This document shows positions 22,142 through 29,036 of a stretch of 29,604 nucleotides of DNA, piece by piece. Where the stretch lies: positions 1 through 29,604 of the IMG/VR virus record IMGVR_UViG_3300029448_000273. One strand, given 5' to 3'. Origin of the DNA: a virus. Within the stretch, counting starts at the first letter, position 1. The number at the start of each line of letters is the position of its first letter. Below the pieces are notes generated by a model. The model did not search any database. It worked only from the letters and a program-made list of their open reading frames with translations, and had not been told where the DNA came from. The position numbers were made by a program, and so were the translations under genes.

Positions 22142-22548
22142 TGGAGAATGTATTTGTATATGGCACATTGAAAAGAGGTCACGGGAACCACGTTTTATTA
22201 AAAGACAGTGAGTTCCTTGGACCCGCTTCAACTAAAGATAAGTATATAATGTACAGTTCAGGTATACCTTATGTATCTAAATCAATGAATCTTACTAGAA
22301 TAATAGGAGAGCTATACAATGTAGATGAATTAGTTTTAAACTATTTAGATATGTTAGAGAACCATCCTGGCTGGTATAAAAGAGAAAAGATAACTATAGA
22401 TTATATAAGTAATAAAGGAAAAGTTAAATCAACAGATGCATGGTTGTATTTTAATGAACAAGTACCACATTTAGCATCTGTTATAGAATCAGGAGTTTAT
22501 GGAAAAGAAGAAAAGTCGATACTACACGAACAAAAGTATAAGAGCTAA
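22141..22548 (+). CDS. Gamma-glutamyl cyclotransferase-like (AIG2/GGCT fold) protein
   Basis: 135 aa. VFVYGTLKRGHGNHVLL (4-20) is the family substrate-loop signature (YGTLK). LDMLENHPGWYKRE carries the probable catalytic glutamate (Glu73) and SDAWLYFNE-like strands end the core. Family members open gamma-glutamyl-amine linkages to give pyroglutamate or a cyclised product. Its ATG overlaps the nuclease stop. In the same operon are GAT-II and amidoligase genes, so it may reverse or trim the bond they make. Small GGCT-fold proteins also have non-enzymatic roles. Confidence 0.8.
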   Translation: MENVFVYGTLKRGHGNHVLLKDSEFLGPASTKDKYIMYSSGIPYVSKSMNLTRIIGELYNVDELVLNYLDMLENHPGWYKREKITIDYISNKGKVKSTDAWLYFNEQVPHLASVIESGVYGKEEKSILHEQKYKS

Positions 22549-22729
22549 AATAGATAAGCTTTTATTTAAAAATGCGCAAATACAATGCACACTTGTAGAA
22601 GATAGTACAGAAGAAGAAAAAGACAAGGCAAGAAATCACACGCAAAAAATAGCTTATGCTATATATGAAATAGACAAAACATTTGCTGAAGAAAACTTTC
22701 CTCATATAGATTTTTGTGAAGTGCTATGA
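22499..22729 (+). CDS. Small helical hypothetical protein
   Basis: 76 aa, basic at the N-terminus (MEKKKSRYYTNKSIRAKIDK) then acidic and helical (VEDSTEEEKDKARN). Overlaps the GGCT-like gene by 50 nt and the next by 4 nt. Coiled-coil potential; no family is recognised. It could be a subunit or regulator for its neighbours, without evidence. Confidence 0.5.
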   Translation: MEKKKSRYYTNKSIRAKIDKLLFKNAQIQCTLVEDSTEEEKDKARNHTQKIAYAIYEIDKTFAEENFPHIDFCEVL

Positions 22730-23253
22730 GAGTTGAGTCAGAACGTGTTAATGTATCAGAGACGATTCCATCACCTTGGTTTCCAGCTCAATACGCTTTA
22801 AGAAAGATAGACACAATAAGCGATAAGGATAAAATTGTAATATTAAGAATTATTAGAAAAGCATATCAATATAAAGACATTAAAATTAATATGCTTAATA
22901 CAAGGAGAAGACCTTTAGTTGAAACCAATAGTATTATATCTAAAGTAATTAAACAATATTACAATTTACCCTTAGCTGTTATAGGAAAATTATTTAACAA
23001 ACATCATGCTACTATACTACACTACATAGAAAGTTATGAAGAAGTTTTATGTGTTCAAAATAAACACAAAGAACTTTTTAATTATTTAGTTCATGTAATA
23101 AATGAAAATAAATATGGAGAAGACGAACCATTAAGAGTTGATTCTAATTCTAAAACTTATTTTGATTTATTAAACGATTACAATGAATTAGTTGTTAAAT
23201 ATAAAACAGTTAAAGAACAAGTTATAAAAATTAAATCTATATTAGATGGCTGA
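22726..23253 (+). CDS. DnaA domain IV-like DNA-binding protein
   Basis: 175 aa with no ATPase motifs. Residues about 60-110 (TRRRPLVETNSIISKVIKQYYN, then LPLAVIGKLFNKHHATILHYIESY) closely resemble the DnaA box-binding helix-turn-helix of domain IV, including a motif of the type IGxxFxxxHxTIxH. The remainder is helical and charged. A standalone DnaA-binding-domain protein could recognise DnaA-box-like sites to block host initiation or to act at a phage origin. The ATG overlaps the preceding stop by 4 nt. Which role applies cannot be seen here. Confidence 0.7.
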   Translation: MRVESERVNVSETIPSPWFPAQYALRKIDTISDKDKIVILRIIRKAYQYKDIKINMLNTRRRPLVETNSIISKVIKQYYNLPLAVIGKLFNKHHATILHYIESYEEVLCVQNKHKELFNYLVHVINENKYGEDEPLRVDSNSKTYFDLLNDYNELVVKYKTVKEQVIKIKSILDG

Positions 23254-23539
23254 TAAAAATAGCATGCCAATATATTTTAGTACTCTTACATACAAGATTA
23301 CTCACTATGTAAAGAAGAATAAAAAATTGGAGTTATCAAAGCCATACACTCGCTCAAGTAGGGAGGTGCACATAGGTAATACAATAGAAATTTTAAACGA
23401 TAGAAAATACAACAACAGGGTTCTAAATATGTTAGTAAAAGAGAACGAAAAAAAACATGGTTGTATTGTATCTATAGTTGGAGTTGAACCTATAACACAG
23501 TGTGGTTACACAACAAAAAGATTTGAAGATGAAGAGTAA
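23246..23539 (+). CDS. Hypothetical protein
   Basis: 97 aa, MADKNSMPIYFSTLTYKITH and onward, beta and basic in character. Overlaps the upstream gene by 8 nt and the downstream one by 11 nt. No recognised family or motif. Cys100-like metal sites are absent. Position in the replication/recombination operon is all that can be said. Confidence 0.5.
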   Translation: MADKNSMPIYFSTLTYKITHYVKKNKKLELSKPYTRSSREVHIGNTIEILNDRKYNNRVLNMLVKENEKKHGCIVSIVGVEPITQCGYTTKRFEDEE

Positions 23540-23717
23540 GTATACAGAGCAAGAAGACCAGATAATAACAGCAGTAGCTGATATGTATGACAATGAGCAG
23601 AAAGGTTTGAATAAAGCTAAACGTGCTTTGAGAAAAAAGTTTGGTATTAATGTAAGCGAAGGTGAACTTCGTAGACGTATACATACTCTTAAAGAAAAGC
23701 GTGAGCAAGCTACGTGA
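23529..23717 (+). CDS. Small Myb/SANT-like helical protein
   Basis: 62 aa from ATG 23529 (MKSKYTEQEDQIITAVADMY). The spacing of an aromatic, an acidic pair and two hydrophobic helices, then KRALRKKFGINVSEGELRRRI, resembles a SANT/Myb-type or homeodomain-like three-helix DNA-binding unit. An upstream ATG at 23502 is rejected because it deepens the overlap with the prior gene. DNA binding is suggested, not shown. Confidence 0.5.
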   Translation: MKSKYTEQEDQIITAVADMYDNEQKGLNKAKRALRKKFGINVSEGELRRRIHTLKEKREQAT

Positions 23718-23734
23718 GTGCTGCATATCTAAAT

Positions 23735-23816
23735 CCTAGTTCTAAGCAATATGGCTAGGTTGTTCTTGTACTCGGAGGGGCAAATAAACTTAGTCGTCTA
23801 TGCGGCCCTCCGATAC
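23735..23816 (+). ncRNA. Intergenic structured element with a strong GC stem
   Basis: TCGGAGGG (23772-23779) pairs exactly with CCCTCCGA (23806-23813), extended by GTA/TAC with one bulge (23768-23770, 23814-23816). A second hairpin, CCTAG (23735-23739) with CTAGG (23755-23759), lies upstream. No T tract follows, so it is not a classical terminator. It occupies the only sizeable gap in this part of the operon. Confidence 0.5.
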
Positions 23817-23837
23817 TTTAACTAAAAAAAATAAATT

Positions 23838-24062
23838 ATGAGTATTATAGCATTAAGCGTTATATGTTTTATAGTAGGTTATGTTACCTGGAAAACTATT
23901 AAGTATAACAAAACAAAAAAAGAAAATGAAAAGAATAATAAAGAACGTTCTTGCAGTAGCAAAAAAAAGAAACAAAAACCTAAACGTTATAAAAAGATTT
24001 CTAAATCTAAAACACAAAATAAACGTAAGTATAACAGTGCTAAAGAAGAGATTGAAGAATGA
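23838..24062 (+). CDS. Small single-pass membrane protein with basic tail
   Basis: 74 aa: a hydrophobic N-terminal helix (residues about 3-20, IIALSVICFIVGYVTW) followed by an extremely Lys-rich cytoplasmic tail. It could anchor DNA or an acidic partner at the membrane. It overlaps the next gene by 4 nt. No family is recognised. Confidence 0.55.
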   Translation: MSIIALSVICFIVGYVTWKTIKYNKTKKENEKNNKERSCSSKKKKQKPKRYKKISKSKTQNKRKYNSAKEEIEE

Positions 24063-24280
24063 AAACTAAATTAGTTAAATTCCTATTTGAATTTGGAGAT
24101 TGGTGGAAGGAACAAGAAAAGCCTGACACAAATGATTTTATTAAAATGAAAATAGACGAAGGAAAATTAAATGAGTTACCTGAATTTACAAATATGCTTG
24201 TTCAGCTATCTGATTTATTAGGGTATAAACATGATACAGGTATTGTAATTCCTGAAAATAAAAAAGATGATAAATCATAA
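24059..24280 (+). CDS. Small acidic helical protein
   Basis: 73 aa starting MKTKLVKFLFEFGDWWKEQE, with an amphipathic first helix (aromatic-rich) and acidic remainder. It sits between a basic-tailed membrane protein and an HNH gene, overlapping both by a few bases. A complementary-charge partner role is possible but unsupported. Confidence 0.5.
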   Translation: MKTKLVKFLFEFGDWWKEQEKPDTNDFIKMKIDEGKLNELPEFTNMLVQLSDLLGYKHDTGIVIPENKKDDKS

Positions 24281-24533
24281 AAAAGTCTATTGTACTTTTT
24301 TTAACTTAGACACAAGTGACCACATTCTATGTACCAATTGTGGACAAGTTGCGCAAGACATTCATCATATACTCCCTCGGGGTATGGGTGGGTCAGAAAA
24401 GGATTATATAGAAAACCTTGTAGCGCTATGTAGGACATGTCACGATAAGGCTGAGTCAAGTTCTCCATTTAATAAAAGTATAAGGATTAAACATCTTAAT
24501 AAAGTATTATATAAATTAAAAGAAGGTATTTAA
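24267..24533 (+). CDS. HNH endonuclease
   Basis: 88 aa. Metal-site cysteines C22-C25 and C55-C58, the H33-H34 pair with HHILPRGMGG, Asn50 in YIENLVALC and H59 form a complete beta-beta-alpha HNH motif. It resembles small phage HNH nucleases that assist packaging or process recombination junctions. It is the last rightward gene, ending in the convergent terminator. Confidence 0.85.
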   Translation: MINHKKVYCTFFNLDTSDHILCTNCGQVAQDIHHILPRGMGGSEKDYIENLVALCRTCHDKAESSSPFNKSIRIKHLNKVLYKLKEGI

Positions 24534-24547
24534 ATATACCTTTTTTT
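24523..24547 (+). terminator. Convergent-end terminator
   Basis: AAGGTAT (24523-24529) pairs with ATACCTT (24536-24542), the stem overlapping the HNH stop codon, followed by further T residues (24543-24547). Weak T content on the other side may give some leftward termination as well, but the leftward gene stop is only at 24574. Confidence 0.7.
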
Positions 24548-24573
24548 ATTTTACCTATTGGTATGCAGAGTAC

Positions 24574-25725
24574 CTACATTGGTACATTGTAATAGTACTC
24601 ACATTGCATTCCATCTTTCTTGTGCCATACAAAAGCATGCGCACGCTTTATTGCAGATATGTATCCACTATCATCATGCCATTGGTCTGTAGGACTCATG
24701 CTTCCAAGATGTCTTACTGCAATACCGTTTAACTCTTCTACTTGACCCATAATACCCGTTTTAAGGCTATGTAAGTGCCCTCTATGGACTTCAATGTGTT
24801 TTACAGTACTCCACACTTCACGAAAACGTTGTGAGATTACAGAGGCTAAATTTTTATAACTCTTAACTCTATGCCCATGGTCAAATATAAGTAGACATTC
24901 TCCATATACATATCCTTTCATTAAACTTCTTCCGTTGTCTACTGTTATATGCGGAGTATTTTCATACAATGCCTCTAATGCATCACCCATGTGTAACATA
25001 GATTCTTCGTCGTGATTACCTGGAACAACAACAACACGAACAGGAGCTTTTTGCGACAAGGCGTTTACACATTCAACAAGAAGCTTTCTACCAAATCTAT
25101 ATGCGTCGTATGGAGATACAGAGTTATTTTGTGGAGTCCCTGCTGTAGTTGATGCAAATGGTTTTGCTTTATCTACATTTAAAAAATCATTACCCACTAC
25201 AAATACTATTTCTTCAATTTCGAATCCTCTCGCTCTGTGAAAAAGGGAATCAATAGCATCGTAAAGCCTAGTCCTAGCCACATCAAGAGAATAATCGTCA
25301 CCACTAATGCCCAACTTACCAAGATGCAAGTCGTATGCCCCAATTTCGAGCAGATACTTTTCACCACCTTTTGGATTAATTTTATAAGTCGGTCTAAATG
25401 CATATGATTGAAAGCTTTCGAATAAGTCTTGTTTTAAATCTTCTTTTAATTTAGGTATGTTTTTCCATACATCTATCTTCTTAAATTTAGCTTTTGTCCT
25501 ATACATAGTAACTGTAATAGGTCTACGTCTTTTATCAAAACCTGTTACTTCATATGTACCAACATCAAACCAATCTACCTCCCATGTTTCTAAATCTACA
25601 TTACAACTTTTTACTAAATCATCTAGCGACTTAACTCTAACGCTATCCTTTACAGATACTATAAGAGAATCTTTCTTTTCATTTTTGATTATTTCTTGCT
25701 TAGGTATTTTATTATTTTTTTCCAC
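24574..25725 (-). CDS. Calcineurin-like metallophosphoesterase
   Basis: 383 aa. Dimetal-site motifs run in order: DLH (132-134), GND (178-180), GNHD (236-239), DHGH (282-285) and GHLH (316-319). Residues 1-120 are a charged lead with WDVGTYEVTGFDKRRR-like character, probably an accessory domain. It should hydrolyse a phosphodiester or phosphomonoester; phage members are proposed to act on nucleic-acid ends or nucleotides. It lies at the end of the leftward lysis-side block. Substrate undetermined. Confidence 0.9.
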   Translation of the reverse strand: MEKNNKIPKQEIIKNEKKDSLIVSVKDSVRVKSLDDLVKSCNVDLETWEVDWFDVGTYEVTGFDKRRRPITVTMYRTKAKFKKIDVWKNIPKLKEDLKQDLFESFQSYAFRPTYKINPKGGEKYLLEIGAYDLHLGKLGISGDDYSLDVARTRLYDAIDSLFHRARGFEIEEIVFVVGNDFLNVDKAKPFASTTAGTPQNNSVSPYDAYRFGRKLLVECVNALSQKAPVRVVVVPGNHDEESMLHMGDALEALYENTPHITVDNGRSLMKGYVYGECLLIFDHGHRVKSYKNLASVISQRFREVWSTVKHIEVHRGHLHSLKTGIMGQVEELNGIAVRHLGSMSPTDQWHDDSGYISAIKRAHAFVWHKKDGMQCEYYYNVPM

Positions 25726-25990
25726 GGTTTCTTGCTCTATTTTTAGATTGTCTTTCTTTCACTAACTTACCACCTTTAGTGTGTGACATGTCTTTCCTAT
25801 CCTTATTTCCATAAGTTTTAGCCTTCCTATTTGCTTTATTTAATTTAGCTCTATACTTTTTACGCTCTGGCGTTGAATGATATGCTTTATCATAAGCTTG
25901 TTTTTTTTTCTTTGCTTCAGGGTTTGCAGCGTAGTACTTAGCACTTCTACTTTTCCCCTTACTTTTACCAGCTAATGTATTTCGTGCCAT
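25712..25990 (-). CDS. Degenerate HNH-like basic protein
   Basis: 92 aa, very basic. SAKYYAANPEAKKKKQAYD and ARKxRARxKLNKANRK-like helices, then DMSHTKGGKLVKERQSKNRARNR, resemble the tail of phage HNH proteins of the DVDHKNGNP..NLRVVSRKKNR type. The HNH Asp-His core is only partly kept and the Asn-Leu-Arg segment is lost, so it may bind DNA without cutting. Its ATG overlaps the upstream 48-aa gene (TAATG). Confidence 0.6.
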   Translation of the reverse strand: MARNTLAGKSKGKSRSAKYYAANPEAKKKKQAYDKAYHSTPERKKYRAKLNKANRKAKTYGNKDRKDMSHTKGGKLVKERQSKNRARNRGKK

Positions 25991-26136
25991 TATTCTTCTT
26001 TATTAGGTTTATTAAGAAATGCTATGTATAAAAAAGGTAAATATATATGATGTTCAGTGTAAGGATAATGTTCGTTTTCAGGAAAACTTCTTACTCCTAA
26101 CATAATCCCTAAATATAACCCTATTTGTACCTCCAT
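25990..26136 (-). CDS. Small hydrophobic protein
   Basis: 48 aa, MEVQIGLYLGIMLGVRSFPE and onward. Hydrophobic at residues about 4-15 and 31-42 with a charged middle, so perhaps membrane-associated. TAATG junctions at both ends couple it to the amidase-like gene upstream and the basic-protein gene downstream. Confidence 0.55.
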   Translation of the reverse strand: MEVQIGLYLGIMLGVRSFPENEHYPYTEHHIYLPFLYIAFLNKPNKEE

Positions 26137-26516
26137 TACATTATGTTTTTATCGTTAACTCCTATATCTTTAAGCCATTGTCTTATTTTAATACCTTCTT
26201 TTTCATCAAAAAAAAGTGATGAACCTCCTATTTTTAAATGTTGATTATATAATAGGTGATACATCACAATGTGTTCTAGACTGTCGTACTGTTTCCAAGT
26301 AGCAGTGTCAGAAGCTTTGCCTTCTAATCTTCCTCCAATATAGGCGACATGTTTATATGTCTTTTTGTTAGAAGGGTGCTCTGAATCTGCTTTATACTTA
26401 GACAGCTGTCCATTAAAATGGACTATATCGCAAGATACAGATAAATTATATTCTTTTTTCTCAGGTACATAATCTTTAGCAGTGCCTGTAGAATGAATAA
26501 TTAAATATTCAATCAC
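26136..26516 (-). CDS. Amidase_2-like protein lacking catalytic residues
   Basis: 126 aa. Blocks YLIIHSTGTA (4-13), HVAYIGGRLEGKASDTAT (56-73) and KIGGSSLFFDEKEGIKIRQWL (95-115) line up with Bacteroidota N-acetylmuramoyl-L-alanine amidases. The usual second zinc histidine (GHRD) reads GGSS at 97-100 and the catalytic Cys/Lys segment reads KEGIKI. Only His8 is kept of the metal site. It is probably a peptidoglycan-binding or regulatory protein rather than an enzyme. It overlaps the holin gene by 4 nt. Confidence 0.65.
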   Translation of the reverse strand: MIEYLIIHSTGTAKDYVPEKKEYNLSVSCDIVHFNGQLSKYKADSEHPSNKKTYKHVAYIGGRLEGKASDTATWKQYDSLEHIVMYHLLYNQHLKIGGSSLFFDEKEGIKIRQWLKDIGVNDKNIM

Positions 26517-26899
26517 CTTTTTTTAATTTTTTCTATACTTCTACCAGCAAAATAAGCACCGTATACAGTGATTAAGAGCGTTTGGTAGATTGGAACATAA
26601 GCTGGAGAAATACTAAACTCTCCTGCGTTGCCATCAAATATGGATATTACAACAAACATAGCCGTTAGAAATATACATATTAAAGGCCTTATGTTTTTAG
26701 ATAACCAATTATCAGACTTCATGTCGGCTTCCCATCGCCTTGTGACTTGTTCTTGAGCCTGAGATTCAGCTTCCATCATTACTTCTTTAATAGCTTTTTT
26801 AGCTACTAAAGCCTCTTCTTTAGATGTAGATAAATTATCTATTACATTGCCTACCTTTTCTATTACTCCCCCGCCTAAAAAACTTAATAATTTACTCAT
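26513..26899 (-). CDS. Holin (3TM, gene-transfer-agent type)
   Basis: 128 aa. A charged N-terminal half (residues 1-60) ends in WLSKNIRPLICIFLTAMFV, the signature of GTA_holin_3TM proteins. Two clear transmembrane helices follow (about 70-88 and 103-122), then YFAGRSIEKIKKR. It would permeabilise the inner membrane to release the endolysin encoded immediately upstream. Confidence 0.8.
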   Translation of the reverse strand: MSKLLSFLGGGVIEKVGNVIDNLSTSKEEALVAKKAIKEVMMEAESQAQEQVTRRWEADMKSDNWLSKNIRPLICIFLTAMFVVISIFDGNAGEFSISPAYVPIYQTLLITVYGAYFAGRSIEKIKKR

Positions 26900-27363
26900 A
26901 TACTTGTAACTATATCTGCAACTTTATATGCTGTGTCACCATCTTTATCTTTATAAGCTTCTAAAACCATATTCCTGTTTTTCTTTTCTTTTAAAGATAT
27001 ATGAATCCAAGCAAAGTCAAATTCATTAATCATTTGGTCAAATTGTATACCTGACTTTAAAATCCAGTTATATATTTTTTGATTATTCATTTGACCTTCA
27101 GACCAAAATTGAATATCAACTGCTTCAGCTTTACTATGTTGCGATTTTTTACTTCCTCCAATAGCCCTATTTAATTCAGGGCTACGATAACCAGAAGTTA
27201 TTCTAATAGGCCCGAGCTCATCACGCATAGGTTGTATAAGGTTAGTTATTAACCTTTGCATACTTTTTAAGTGCTCGTTCTTTGGAGTATTATCTATATT
27301 TAATCTTTTTGCCGTGTTACTTCTTGTAACCTCTGACAATGTAAAGTTTTTACTTAGTCTCAT
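26896..27363 (-). CDS. M15-family peptidase endolysin
   Basis: 155 aa. ITSGYRSPELNRAIGGSKKS leads to the metal-binding motif HSKAEAVD (His76, Asp83), then WIHIS with His121. These match Peptidase_M15_3 D-Ala-D-Ala-type or L-Ala-D-Glu peptidases used as phage endolysins. The protein lacks a signal peptide, as expected with a holin-released lysin. It overlaps the holin start. Confidence 0.85.
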   Translation of the reverse strand: MRLSKNFTLSEVTRSNTAKRLNIDNTPKNEHLKSMQRLITNLIQPMRDELGPIRITSGYRSPELNRAIGGSKKSQHSKAEAVDIQFWSEGQMNNQKIYNWILKSGIQFDQMINEFDFAWIHISLKEKKNRNMVLEAYKDKDGDTAYKVADIVTSI

Positions 27364-27367
27364 TTAT

Positions 27368-27709
27368 TTAAAATGCTTCCATTATTATACCATCAACTGA
27401 TTCTTGTACTTCTTTTCTAGTAGCTTCCATAGTCATCATAATGTTTGCCTGGAATCTTTTAACCTCTTCGTTGTTATTAAAAACTACTAATGTAGGTACT
27501 ACAACAATTTTATAATCGCTTGCCCATCTAGAGTCAGTTGTTATATCAACTCGTTCTGTATCACAGTCTGTAAGCTTATTTAGCCAAGCTACTTCATTGG
27601 TTTTGTTAAAACTAGCATTAAATTCAACTACATGCAATCCACTAGGAAAATCTTGTGAACATGCAATTGTTGATAAAAACATACATAATGTTCTAATTAT
27701 TTTTTTCAT
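27368..27709 (-). CDS. Thioredoxin-fold protein lacking the CxxC site
   Basis: 113 aa with a probable signal peptide (MKKIIRTLCMFLSTIACSQ; a weak lipobox could place it on the inner or outer membrane). VVEFNASFNK (27-36) aligns with the VVEFWASWCxxC pattern, but both cysteines are replaced by Asn/Thr-type residues. The cis-proline (VVVPTLVVF, Pro72) is kept. It is probably a non-redox binding or chaperone-like module in the lysis cluster. Confidence 0.6.
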   Translation of the reverse strand: MKKIIRTLCMFLSTIACSQDFPSGLHVVEFNASFNKTNEVAWLNKLTDCDTERVDITTDSRWASDYKIVVVPTLVVFNNNEEVKRFQANIMMTMEATRKEVQESVDGIIMEAF

Positions 27710-27713
27710 AACC

Positions 27714-27998
27714 TTATTTTAATTGGTCAATCTTATCCTCCATCCTCAGCATTTGTGTTTTAATTTCTTTAACATCGTCTTGTGTAGTCATAATTGTTTG
27801 ACGAATAAGTTGGTCTTTCATATCGTACTCCATACGAGTAATCTCAGGGTCTGGAGGTAATGGTAGTTTTTTAGCTTCTGCTATATCTCCTTGTAGTACA
27901 AACCAACCACTAATTACTGCAGCCATAATAACACCTATACCTGCTAAAGTTTTTAAACTTACCTGTACTGACGTATCCTCATTTAATTCTTTTGCCAT
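27714..27998 (-). CDS. Spanin-like membrane/coiled-coil protein
   Basis: 94 aa. One transmembrane segment (about 16-36, LAGIGVIMAAVISGWFVL) is followed by a Pro-rich hinge and a long C-terminal coiled coil (MEYDMKDQLIRQTIMTTQDD). The layout fits an inner-membrane spanin (Rz-type) in a phage lysis block, but no matching outer-membrane spanin is recognised. Confidence 0.55.
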   Translation of the reverse strand: MAKELNEDTSVQVSLKTLAGIGVIMAAVISGWFVLQGDIAEAKKLPLPPDPEITRMEYDMKDQLIRQTIMTTQDDVKEIKTQMLRMEDKIDQLK

Positions 27999-28001
27999 CT
28001 T

Positions 28002-29036
28002 TTAAAATATTACATAATTAAGTCCTACACTAAAGTTGTGCCATTTTCTATTCCAATACTTATTATACTTCCCTTCTACAAATATACCTAAACTTTTGTT
28101 AAACCTATATCCAAAGATTAAACCACCAGAATAGTCAACCCATTGATTACCTTTGTAGTTATAGTAAGAGTAGTCGTTACCTGTATCTAAATGATAAGGC
28201 ATTACGTTACCCCATGAGTGTAACCAAAAGTCTTTTGTAAAATAATAATAATCAAAACCAAATACAAAAGAATACTCTACAATGTTTTTTAAAGTATTTC
28301 TTTGTTTTTCTACATAATTATTTATAACTTCAGGTATGACAACTTCTTCCCAGACTTCTTGACTATTAGCTACAAGAGTTCCGTCAGGAGAAAAATACTC
28401 GCCCCCGAGAGTAATGTTATATCCTTCTTGTAATGCAAGGTATGTATAATGCAATGTACCATTATCTAAAACCCAATCTGCAAGAGGGTCAAAACCATAA
28501 GGTTCGGCAAGTCTTTGCACTAAACCCCCGTTAAATGAAAGCTTGCCGTCCCTTATTTGTTTTCTATATCTTTCTGATGCTTCAAAATATTTTATATCTG
28601 CAAATCCATCTTCTAAATATTCTACTTTACCCACCCATTTGTCTGCTACATAACGGACAAAATGATGTTGGTTTGTAAAGTTAACACCTAAACGTCTTAC
28701 AAAATCAGCTTCGAATAAATACTCAAAGCCATCGACTCTACCAATTGTGGCTGCATCACTGTATGAATTTTCTGTACCATTATAAAAGGTAAGAGCTCTA
28801 TTTTCATAACCAAATCTTTTTATTTTTCTTATACCTATAGATAATGTATAATCAAAAGGTGTTTCTATTATTTGCTCTTCTAATGTTCCAGATGTAATAG
28901 ACCAAATTTGGTCATCTCCAAGAGATGTACCACCGTTAACGGCTGCATATACAGTAGAGTATTTAAATATCTTATGTAATCCCTGAGCACTTCCTAAAAA
29001 AGGGACAAGTAATAATATTATTAGTATTTTTTTCAT
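28002..29036 (-). CDS. Predicted outer-membrane beta-barrel
   Basis: 344 aa with a signal peptide (MKKILIILLLVPFLGSA). The body is rich in alternating aromatic/hydrophobic strands (YNITLGGEYFS, GFDYYYFTKDFW, YSGGLIFGYRF). The C-terminus SVGLNYVIF ends in Phe, as in outer-membrane barrel proteins. It probably inserts into the host outer membrane or is secreted. Its ATG overlaps the upstream gene by 4 nt. Rare in phages, so a moron-like or host-surface-modifying role is possible. Confidence 0.6.
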   Translation of the reverse strand: MKKILIILLLVPFLGSAQGLHKIFKYSTVYAAVNGGTSLGDDQIWSITSGTLEEQIIETPFDYTLSIGIRKIKRFGYENRALTFYNGTENSYSDAATIGRVDGFEYLFEADFVRRLGVNFTNQHHFVRYVADKWVGKVEYLEDGFADIKYFEASERYRKQIRDGKLSFNGGLVQRLAEPYGFDPLADWVLDNGTLHYTYLALQEGYNITLGGEYFSPDGTLVANSQEVWEEVVIPEVINNYVEKQRNTLKNIVEYSFVFGFDYYYFTKDFWLHSWGNVMPYHLDTGNDYSYYNYKGNQWVDYSGGLIFGYRFNKSLGIFVEGKYNKYWNRKWHNFSVGLNYVIF

